DNA from: Neelides folsomi
Taxonomy: Eukaryota; Arthropoda; Collembola; Neelipleona; Neelidae
DNA: 64,000 nucleotides
Reading direction: 5' to 3'
NCBI GenBank assembly: GCA_034687125.1
Contig: JAQGBZ010000017.1
Location: 372,001 to 436,000 of the forward strand
The position numbers were made by a program, and so were the translations under genes. The notes below the pieces were generated by a model. The model saw nothing but the letters and a program-made list of their open reading frames with translations. It had not been told where the DNA came from and ran no database searches. Each line of letters opens with the position of its first letter. Position 1 is the first letter of the stretch. This document shows positions 53,601-64,000 of the stretch, piece by piece.

Positions 53601-53621
53601 ATGTTGCTGATAGCCATTCAT
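24730..53621 (-). CDS. osa: Osa / ARID1 (BAF250) subunit of the SWI/SNF (BAF/BAP) complex, complete, 17 coding exons, 2267 residues
   Basis: DNA-binding signature subunit of the BAP chromatin-remodelling complex, nuclear. Exons from 5' to 3': 53564-53621, 52924-53324, 45358-45669, 42250-42561, 37471-37555, 32661-33112, 32125-32577, 31968-32027, 31665-31853, 31153-31591, 30507-30653, 29489-29982, 28689-28965, 27446-28206, 27081-27341, 25404-26975, 24730-25260; 6804 nt. The N-terminal 710 residues are Pro/Gly/Gln-rich and disordered, with the family motif TPTLNQLL and the SPSPTPRSMSPAVG block. The ARID domain is at about 712-814 (LYDMDDNPERRMFLDKLL, NPLDLFRLYFLVKERGGFLE, NKTWKDIAGSLGIG). Proline-rich sequence follows, then the BAF250 C-terminal region: PVEAWRIMMCLKSGLLAE, SFVPGND-like text, a poly-Ala run, EWWWEYM, NISGQMDLS, PVLDGLLHWAVCP, LSPQRLAIESLCKLS. 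The ATG at 53621 has an in-frame stop upstream. Length matches human ARID1A (about 2285). Alternative first exons remain possible. Confidence 0.95.
33113..37470 (-). other. Osa intron 5 (4.4 kb)
   Basis: AT-rich intron between the exons at 37471-37555 and 32661-33112. No exon, RNA gene or repeat could be supported in it. Confidence 0.75.
40244..40653. mobile_element. MITE-like element with terminal inverted repeats, in an osa intron
   Basis: The element is 410 bp long. Its ends are inverted copies over about 45 bp with a few mismatches, beginning CTACCCAAGAGCATAAAGG, and both ends are flanked by TA (40242-40243 and 40654-40655). The inside is AT-rich, has no transposase match, and contains a separate hairpin at about 40427-40467. 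The repeats differ from those of the element at 11760-12191, so it belongs to another family. The TA flanks suggest Tc1/mariner-type mobilisation. Confidence 0.85.
40427..40467. repeat. Internal hairpin of the MITE
   Basis: The arms ATAGATAGATAATA and TATTATCTATCTAT are separated by a short spacer. They lie near the middle of the element. Confidence 0.75.
41681..41699. repeat. (CA)n microsatellite
   Basis: About nine uninterrupted CA units within osa intron 4. Confidence 0.9.
42562..45357 (-). other. Osa intron 3 (2.8 kb)
   Basis: AT-rich intron with GA and CA microsatellites near 44082-44099 and 44526-44540, and a 9-bp perfect stem near 42896-42920. No coding signal was found. Confidence 0.75.
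44526..44540. repeat. (AC)n microsatellite
   Basis: Seven to eight AC units within osa intron 3. Confidence 0.85.
45670..52923 (-). other. Osa intron 2 (7.3 kb)
   Basis: The largest intron of the gene. It contains a long GA microsatellite (47640-47673), a shorter GA run near 49326, and AAAGAAGT-type repeats near 51810-51838. The 177-codon open frame at 47333-47866 runs through the GA repeat and is not a gene. Nothing else was recognised. Confidence 0.75.
47640..47673. repeat. (GA)n microsatellite
   Basis: About 17 GA units with one GATA interruption. Confidence 0.9.
53325..53563 (-). other. Osa intron 1 (239 bp)
   Basis: It has a GTAAAC donor and a CACAG acceptor and separates the 58-bp first coding exon from exon 2. 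Joining gives MRFPGKPQQQ. Confidence 0.8.
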
Positions 53622-54480
53622 CGTCTTCGAGTCTTGAGAATCGGGGAGGTGACAGCCGGTCGAGGTTGACGGCTAACCGGCGGAATATTGACGACGAACC
53701 GATAAGGGCGGGTTATCATGCGGGAGAATAATCACTGGTCGGGCGGGTTCCCGACCTCCTCTTCTTAAAATTTAAAAAAGAAACCGCACAACTTTCCTGT
53801 TTCTCTCATATCACACACCATGAGGTCCGGTCAGGGGTCGTGGATTTCTCAAAGTGTCAAAAGGGCCGTTGAGGATCTCCAAGTCCCTCTTCGTGTCACA
53901 CATTCCCAACTCGCGTCCCACTCGTGCACTTATTCACCCTCCCAGTATTCCTCTCTCGGAGTCGTTTCCTCCTGGGCGCGGCGGGTTCCAGGGGTTCAAT
54001 ATAAATCCTGGCCGACCTCGGCCGTCGAGTTGTATTCAGTTCTTGAGGACTTCTCACATCAGTGAGAAGGGGAGAGCGGATCTGGCTGCCTACTCTGGCT
54101 GGCTGGCCATACCATCTCCCTACCACTGAGTCCACAGAGCATTGAGACTCCGAGCTCGGCAGAGATAAGGGGAACTCAAAGGCAAGGCAGCTCAATATTC
54201 TCTGCCCGTAGCCCTCCGCCTCTGCTCTCTCACATCAGAGAGAAGGAAGCCATGAGCGGGTCCTGGGCCCTCCGACATCCATATGGCGGGTCCGAGGGTC
54301 ATGGCCCGCCTTCCCGCCGCTCCCCTCCGTCACCCTGCCCCCGAAAGTCCCGGAATCCGCCGGGAAGGAATCCCTCCGCCAGGGGGAAGGAAAGGAGGGA
54401 CTAGTTGGTCAATTAATGGGGCTTGGCGGAGGAGGGTCGGAGTGGAAGGCGGTGGTGCGTCTGAGTCATTCTTTTGAAAA
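53622..54480 (-). promoter_or_regulatory. GC-rich 5' region of osa (probable 5' UTR/promoter)
   Basis: This is the most GC-rich non-coding block of the window, directly upstream of the osa start codon. An in-frame TAG about 60 bases upstream of the ATG supports the chosen start unless an intron intervenes. Open frames on both strands here look like products of GC-rich composition. Confidence 0.4.
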
Positions 54481-57400
54481 TGGAATGAAGAACATGAAGA
54501 AGGGTCGCTGTGCCTGCTTTACCAATGCTTGAACCATTTGCCTTTATTCCCCTATCCCCAACACATACACTATTTCCCCACCATCGCATCGCATCGTCGA
54601 GATAAAAACTTCCCCTGCTGCTGCCTACAAAACTACATATATCCCACGTTCCATGCTCACAATGCTTCCCCCCCAACCCATTCGACGTGGCCAACGAGTT
54701 CTACTTCGCTGCCAGAAACTTCCCAACCGCCCATCCATTCCCCTTCATTATTCACAGTCACTCGGGCTGGGGAGACAAAGGTCCCAGCTACCCGCCTGGT
54801 CCCACCAACAGCGTCAAAATTCCCTCAGCTACAATATTAACCACCCTTTAATTATTTGCCCACTTGGGCCCGTTAGCGACCCAAGGGATACAAGAAAAGG
54901 AGGGAGGGGTGTTTTTACCCGGTATTTGGTTCATTTTTGCATGATGACAATTTTTAGAAGGACTTCTTTTCGGGGATTGAGTCCAATGAGTCCGATCGAG
55001 GGAGGACGTGGGAATTGATGAACGTGTTTTGAAGATTGGATCGCGGGCTCTAGACTCTCCGTTCCTCATTATTCTTTGTTGTTGGTGGCTGGGAGGGAGG
55101 GCGGGTGGGAGAGAGAAATGTATTATAGAGCTCTCGGAGTTTCATTCGAAGCATAGCCAGGGCGTTGAATTTATCTCTCCTCGATCCTCGAGAGTGAGTG
55201 GAGGGAACCCTCGGGCTCCGTTGAGGACGCCAAGTCCGCCATAGGACCGAGGTACATTTGCCGATGATGATGGCTGTGGAAGGAAACGGCTTCCCTCCAT
55301 GTGCCTCCCTATGCTGAGCCCCCATCTTCCCCTGTGTATTTTCCGACGACTACGCTCCTTTTTTGCCTCCGCCCTCCTCCAAGAGATAGTTGAGCTTGAG
55401 GACCCATAGCGAACGAACCAACTTTCCACATTCCTCATACCTGCCTTCTTCACTTGGCATATGGCGTTCCCTACCCACAATTACCTCTGATGCTCCACAC
55501 AGCAGAGTTCTAGGAGACTGGACTTTCACAATTTCACATTTACCTCTTCAAATAATGAGTGACGGAGAGACGAGGGCCCTAATGCTCCTTTTTGCTTCGT
55601 TGAGAACCAGCAGAGGAGATTTCACGATATCCACTCATCAAATGGTGTTCCCAGAGAACCGGCTCTCTCACTCTCCTCCAACCCTCGACCAACTCTTTGC
55701 GAATCTCCTTTGCATCCATCTACGATCACCTCTCTAGGAGGAATATAAACTTCTTTTGACTCATCCATTTTTTTACATGGAATGAAGAAGGAGAAAGATT
55801 CCTTCACCTCCTTTCGCAACTCCTCCATAATTCACGTCCTGTATTTATTCCCTCACTATAGTGAGAGAAAGAACTGATGACCAGCCATAGGAACATTGAT
55901 GCATTTTATTTATGCTTGAGCCAAACTCATTGATGAACCTCTTGACGACGATGAAGTCGAAAAATGGTCTCCACTCCCCCACATTGTTGTTTACACATTT
56001 TGGACTTGTAGTGGAATGGACGGCAGTGGAGCGCATATGATTCCCTTTATAATATTTTTATTGCATGTCACACTCGGAGGATTAGAGGAGTTGGGGAATT
56101 TGGGAGAAAGGCACTCTCCATTAAGCCCTTACCAAATGATCTACAGATATGTGCTCTACAAACTCCGGAGGGCCAACTACTCCCAAGTTTGAATTTAATG
56201 GAAGCATCGGGTTTCGTTCCAAGATGCGTCATATCAACTTCTGTTCCAAGGAAAAGTCAGCAGAGGAAGGGACAGGTAAAAAGGGGAGAAGACAATGAGG
56301 CAGAGAAGATGTGTTCCTTCTACTATCACTCCTGAATATATAATGTGTTCTCGACTCCTCTCCGCCACTTATATCTCTCATTTTCCTTTTGAAAAAATGA
56401 AGAGAGGGAAATGGAAGTTTTTGCCGGTGGAATCGAGAGTTTCTCAGTCTCCTTGAGTCTCTGCTTCTTGCAACCCAACCTCGACATCTATACCAACGCA
56501 TTAAGCTAAAGTATATAAACATAGGATTCCGAACATAACGGGAGCAATAATGTAATGGATTTCTCCTTTGATGTCATTGCAAAATGTGCAGCACGTATCG
56601 TTTATTCCTATCTTCTAATGTATTTAAGTAAAATAGACAAGTATTTTATATGCATTGCATAATACTCGAGTCTACCGAATTGAATTGTAAATGATATGAA
56701 ACAAATGAAAACAATGCATTTAGTTTATAAATTGGTTTGTATAAATAATAACACAATATTACTTATACTCGTTTAACTGATAAATATTGATTTCACACGC
56801 GCATTTTATACTCTGAGTTTATACTAATTTTAAAATACGTGTTTTCTATAATTGCATCAGAAACCAATCTGACTTTGAGACTCGAGTAATAATATTTCGA
56901 TTGAATCTTGGAGAATCAAATCAACGAATTGCTGAGCGTTGGAAAATAAAAATTAAAGAAATTCCAATAAAATGTAGTTGAAGCGGCTGGGAGAGATTTT
57001 ATTTTATTGCGAGCGTCTTTCATCACAGCATGTGGAAAAGTCTCTACACGAGGAGTTTGATTTGGATTTAAATTGCAGTGGGATTGAGATCCCCTCCAGG
57101 TTCAGAATAGGAATGGGATTATGGAAGGATTCTGTACATCGACTCCTCGATATTACACTCTCTCATAGCTTGAAAATGAGATGGGGATGAAGGATGAACG
57201 CGGCGATGGAAAGAAATCATGTTAATAACATTTGCAATGTTTGCGAATTCCAAATACTTTCATAAATAAAATAAAATATATCTATACACACACATTTATA
57301 TTATTGTCTCATGCCGAGGGAAGTCATATACATACATTCTTTTGATGAGATTTTGATGACTCTTCATTTATTGTAATAGGTTAAAAGTTTTATTAGCTCT

Positions 57401-59224
57401 ACTGTAACTCTAAAATCATCATTGTTAGACGATTTGAATGAGAAGTTAAAATATATAATATTACATTGAAACTTCAAATTGCCCTTTCACACAAGAATTG
57501 AATGAAAATAAACATCTCGTATTTAGACATTCATACTTATCTGTAGCATTGTATATGTGAATTTTAATTAAAGACTCATTCCAAAAGTTAGTAGAAAAGT
57601 TAAAATTAACGAAATATTATGTCGTAAACTAAATCATCAACTCTTTTGGGCATACATGTAAGAAAATTATGATTTTGTTCAAAATCTGTTATATTATACT
57701 TTTTGCATAGAAAATATATATTTGATCGTATGTAACACATACAAGTACATAATAAGAGCTTGAGTATAAAGACTCGGCATTCCAATAATGGATGAGTATA
57801 ATAATGCATAAATACGGACATTACATTATACATGGTTTAATGCGTTTTGCTTGCAATAAGTCGGCAGTCGCCTCAAGCAATTCGCTATTATTCCGTCTCC
57901 TTACATAATGCCTTACAATGAAGCCGAGAGTTTGCAATCCTTCGATTTGCAAACTCTCGAGGACACTCTCAACAATCTATTCAAATACGCAGCGAGCTTC
58001 AAATACACGTTATCGCATGTTTGTCTCTTATATGCATTATAGTTAGATTGGAGCGACGGGCAGTGTAAATCATTGCTTTCTTTCTAAACTCATCAAGAGT
58101 TTCCTTCATTCTTTCAAGCAATTCATCCTTATTTCTCTCTTCTCAATCCCAAAACATTCAGCAATAAAACACGAAATTAACAACATGTTCTTTAAATTAA
58201 ATGAAAATCATTATTTTCAGCATGCTCCCAAACATCTCCTATTGGAACCATTGATATGATTCTCATTTCCAACATTGCTCTTTCTGTACATGTTCTCTAT
58301 TCTGGTAGATTATTTAGTTGATTCATAAAGAAAATAATTGTCGATAAGAGTGGTTTTGAATATGCTGATAATATCATAGTACATAGTCTATTGAATTCAT
58401 CTCTCTTCTCTCCCAATTTCCACTTTGATATTAAATATTTTAGAGCATGGGCATTTATGCTTAGGGTTTGGATTCAATTGAATATGGGGTTAGATGAAGA
58501 TTTTAAAATAAGATTGTTCGTTTTTACATCCATCTAATGATTTAAAACTGAACTATCACATTTGTTTTCCTTTAGGGGGCGGCTAAAATGGACAAGAAAC
58601 TTGGAGCTCTTTTGCTAGTGAGGAATAATACGAATGGTGGATTCATGTTATGTGCTATAGGACTTGCAAATGGAGATATTCCCAATTGAACTTTGGAAAA
58701 CTCTATCCTTTTGAAGATAAAAATTGCACATTCAGCAGTAGCAAAACTGCATATTGTATAGAGCATTAACTTTGAGTGAACAAAGAAAGGAGAAAAAGCT
58801 TGAGTTATATAGTCATTTAATTGTTAACGAGTTATAAATGAATAGTCAGTTAAAGTCTTTAAGGTATCCTTTGTTCGCTTTGTAAGAATTAAAGAAGAGT
58901 TATCTCACGTTTCCCTTGCATAAGGAACGAGTTTATCACTTCCTGTTTCATATAAAAAATGATTTAACATTTTCACATGTACATGTGATTTTGGTGTTTG
59001 TGACTTAAAGGTGATAATTAAATTATTATAGTTGTCTAAATTGACATTTTGTGATCTGTTTTAATTAGAGGCAAGGTCGAAAAACTCCGCGAAGAAGGAT
59101 TGGAAGAATCCTCCAATCCTGGATCCATCTCTCGAAATCAGCCCTTGCTGGCTGCTCAATTTGCGGGTAGCGTTGAATGAATTCGCCCTTTTGATTTCCG
59201 AATTCCTCTGGTTCTTTGCTGACA
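54481..59224. other. Spacer between osa and jagunal
   Basis: It is moderately GC-rich up to about 55400 and AT-rich beyond 56500. It contains a perfect 13-bp hairpin at 57925-57959 and a 14-bp palindrome near 58974. No supported genes were found. The promoters of osa (minus) and jagunal (plus) must lie at its two ends. Confidence 0.55.
57925..57959. repeat. Perfect 13-bp stem-loop
   Basis: The arms CGAGAGTTTGCAA and TTGCAAACTCTCG enclose a 9-base loop. It is isolated in the spacer and its role is unknown. Confidence 0.85.
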
Positions 59225-60056
59225 ATGGCATCCCGAGGTGGTCCAGTGGTTGAGGGCACCGATGGAACCGATTTTATGCACCGCCAAAGAGTGGCTTCTC
59301 AATACCAGCGCAGGTACCATACAAATATTCCCATTTAAACTCCTTAAATTCACACCGACCATGTTTAAAATTGCAGTGCTATAAACAAATCGAGACTGAA
59401 AGTATGCATCTTTTTTCACTTCATCCTCTTCTTTGTCATGCTCGTCAGAATGTTTCCAGTCATCCTCGACAAGTTTGATATATTTGTAATAGAAATTGAA
59501 GAGCTACTTGTACCTAAGGTCAGTATTAAATCTCAATTTTATTATTTAACTTTCAATGTTTCACAGTTTAATTTTAGAGTTTCAAATAATGAATAATTTT
59601 GATCTTTTGATTATTAGCCACTTATATGGGAATATTGGTGGTGTGTAAGCATCCCAGTGACGTTCGTTGGTCTATCTTCAATTCGAAAAAACAATGTTCA
59701 ATCAATGCAAATTTACATTGGAGGAACGATCTGCAACGGAATCGTTCCGGTTCTCTTCGGACTTGTTTATTATTTCTCAGATGTTTACACGTATCTCTCA
59801 ACTCGCTCTCAAGCTGGAATTCAAGTTTGGCAGGTTTAAGTCCATTTAATTTTAATAATTTTAAATTATTCATCCTTATTTTATATTTCTTATTTATTAG
59901 ATTTTAAAATCTTAAAAATTTTAAATTAAATTTCAGGGATATCCTTATGCCGTTCTTTGGTACGCGTTCATTATAATTGCTATTCAAATTCATGGATTCT
60001 CGATTGCCTTTGCCTCAAAGCTTGTCAACTCCTGGTCTCTTAAAAAGACAGCGTAA
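59225..60056 (+). CDS. jagn: Jagunal, endoplasmic-reticulum membrane protein, complete, 188 residues, four exons
   Basis: Four-helix ER membrane protein that organises the ER and supports membrane traffic; it corresponds to human JAGN1 and is close in length to insect Jagunal (about 197). Exons: 59225-59313, 59377-59518, 59618-59833, 59937-60056; 567 nt with phases intact. The N-terminus reads [17 protein letters not shown], the strong family signature, which fixes the start. It is followed by [20 protein letters not shown] (helix 1) and [19 protein letters not shown]. Helices 2 and 3 include [18 protein letters not shown] and [15 protein letters not shown]. The last exon has [20 protein letters not shown] and ends SWSLKKTA, a lysine-containing tail that may act in ER retrieval. 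It converges with the second katanin gene; AATAAA at 60736-60741 is a candidate end. Confidence 0.95.
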
Positions 60057-60735
60057 ATGTGTTCGTCATTATATTTTGACCGGACAATCAAATGGAGCTA
60101 ACCAAGCGTCGAGTGTGTATCATTATTGTGTAAAGAAGAACTAATAATCTTTTATTCGATCCTCACCTCATATGCTCATCGCACGACTTGACGATTTTAC
60201 TTCTGAAATTTTTTCAAACACTTATTCTTATTACTCATACTATCCTTTTCTTGACAATCTCTTCTATCTAGCTATTAAATTGAGACTGTGAAACCTTGAA
60301 TATTGCTCCTTTATAAATAATACCTGTGTCGAAGTTTACGTGTCTTGTCCCATTCCGTCATCACAAACGATTGAAAAAGGGTCATCAGTACCTCTATTCC
60401 TCAGCATTTAATTATTATTTAAGAGCTTTAATGTTAAATTGAAATCTTAATTATATGCGGAAAATCTGCATTTAAACTTCAATTAGAATCTTTTAAAAAT
60501 ATTTCTAAAATTATTGTCCATCTTTTGAAAATTAAAGAAATTGTTCAGAAAAATTATAAAATAATATGATTTTGTTGAATTTATTACATTACGTTTTTTA
60601 TGTTAACCATTTTATTAGATTGATTGGCTTAAGAATTTTACTCATTGTTATATATTATAAATATAAATAACTACTTGAACTAAAAAGAAAGTGATTAAAT
60701 GCCATTTGTACTTATATATTATATTCAAACGTATG

Positions 60736-60741
60736 AATAAA
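60736..60741 (+). terminator. Candidate poly(A) signal of jagunal
   Basis: First AATAAA on the plus strand after the jagunal stop, giving a 3' UTR of about 700 nt. Confidence 0.35.
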
Positions 60742-61054
60742 AATAGGATAATATGGATTGTTTATCCTTCAATTATAATATTAAAAATTGTTGCAATTAG
60801 TAATTTAATTGGACAACGTTCATCGAAGGCTCATGTTTAAATGATTAATAAAATGTTAAAGATTTTCTTGTATCATTTGATTTATTATTTCCGTTCATAA
60901 TATTTGGGGTTCCGAATTATCAAAGTTAATCATGATGTAGTCTAAATATTAAATGTCATGATAGTGCATACGTATTTAAAGATATTTTCAAATTAATATA
61001 TGAGGTATTATAAATTAAGTCTATAAATTATCAGTCAACTTAAAATTTTGTATA

Positions 61055-61060
61055 TTTATT
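61055..61060 (-). terminator. Candidate poly(A) signal of the second katanin gene
   Basis: AATAAA on the minus strand about 35 nt beyond the stop codon at 61093. Short but workable. Confidence 0.35.
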
Positions 61061-61092
61061 GTAAATACTTTTCAGCCTTTTAGCCCAATCGT

Positions 61093-63238
<2,146 letters not shown>

Positions 63239-64000
63239 CTGCAACACAAAAACTCTTTAATAAACATGTCAGAAACCCCGGAGAAAACTAAAATCTAGTC
63301 AAGAGACTCAATATTCTTTGTCCTTCTGACATGTGTGAGAATCTTCGTTTATGATTCGATTAACGATTACCGCAAACTTGGCCCAATTATTAAATTGTCT
63401 CTGATTGACGTTGACTCTGACCTAGTTGGGGAGAGGAAATGGGTCAACTGGTAAATGATCATCCTGGAGTTTAGCAGTCGTAACAGGGGATTGGAAATAA
63501 CCGTCATGTATTTGAATATGCGGGGAAAACCTTAACCCCCTTTTCTTAACTATCACTTGACTTGAGAGACTGATGAAACTTTTCGCTTTGGTTCTTTTAA
63601 TACCGAAACATTCAAAGTCACTTTTATGCGACATTGAGACTTGTCAATTGTATAGTTATGTAGCCATTATTATTGTAAAACCCTTACTTTATTCCCTGTT
63701 CAATATTTATGTACCATACACTTGACCTTTCTTTTTCTCCTTCAAAATAAATAAACACTAGAATTGAATCTAATATTAATTTATGAAACTATTAAAATAG
63801 GTATGTAGATTATGTACATACTAAATATAACATATAAATACAATACATATACCTATGAGTTTTATGTTAGTATCAGCCTTTGAATCAAGGCAAGATTCAT
63901 TATAGGTACATTATACAATTTTACATAAATTACAGGTAAGTATGATAGATTAAATGATTATAATGGAAAATAATTATAAAAGAAGTACATTGTGTACTAC
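63239..64000. other. Right edge, probably a 5' intron of the second katanin gene
   Basis: AT-rich. An open frame at 63422-63634 (minus) has no resemblance to katanin. No upstream exon could be identified with confidence. Confidence 0.45.

Larger units (their letters stand above)
60057..61092. other. Convergent spacer between jagunal and the second katanin gene
   Basis: AT-rich, made mostly of the two facing 3' UTRs. Candidate signals are AATAAA at 60736 (+) and 61055-61060 (-). Nothing else is seen. Confidence 0.55.

Noticed and set aside
58572-58766. Open frames on both strands near 58.6-58.8 kb
   Set aside because: No start context, no splice partners and no family match. They may be chance or an old relic, which cannot be decided.
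63422-63634. 70-codon minus-strand open frame as the N-terminal exon of the second katanin
   Set aside because: It lacks the three-helix microtubule-interacting pattern, and its end does not supply the phase-2 junction needed at 63238.

Overview
The window is nuclear DNA of an arthropod, most likely a crustacean (an AT-rich, copepod-like genome is my best guess, not proven). The genes are split by many short introns of about 50-250 bp. The introns and spacers are AT-rich, and the proteins match animal families that have clear insect counterparts (Osa, Jagunal, TRPM, neuroligin). I built the gene models by hand from splice signals. All introns use GT-AG except one GC-AG intron. Reading phase is kept across every junction, and the total length of each complete model is a multiple of three.

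Layout. 54-3727 (+) is the 3' part of a neuroligin gene: end of the esterase-like domain, membrane segment and cytoplasmic tail. 3728-10724 is a 7-kb spacer in which I recognise nothing. 10725-11476 (-) is a small two-exon orphan gene. 11760-12191 is a deleted mariner-like transposon with terminal inverted repeats. 12383-18338 (-) is a complete 19-exon TRPM channel gene. It is head-to-head with 18749-20848 (+), a complete katanin p60 AAA ATPase gene, across a 410-bp shared promoter region. 21316-22095 (-) is an unrecognised 126-residue single-pass membrane protein with two PPxY motifs made by an internal duplication. 24730-53621 (-) is a complete 17-exon osa/ARID1 gene (SWI/SNF subunit, 2267 residues) with four long introns in its 5' half; one of these carries a second inverted-repeat element (40244-40653). 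59225-60056 (+) is a complete jagunal gene. 61093-63238 (-) is most of a second katanin-p60-like gene, whose 5' end is not found or lies off the right edge.

The genes do not form one pathway. Neuroligin and TRPM are membrane proteins, the katanins sever microtubules, Osa remodels chromatin, and Jagunal organises the endoplasmic reticulum. The points of most interest are the PPxY membrane protein, the shared TRPM/katanin promoter, two katanin-type genes flanking osa about 40 kb apart, the two transposon remnants, and an in-frame open extension behind the stop codon of the small orphan gene.
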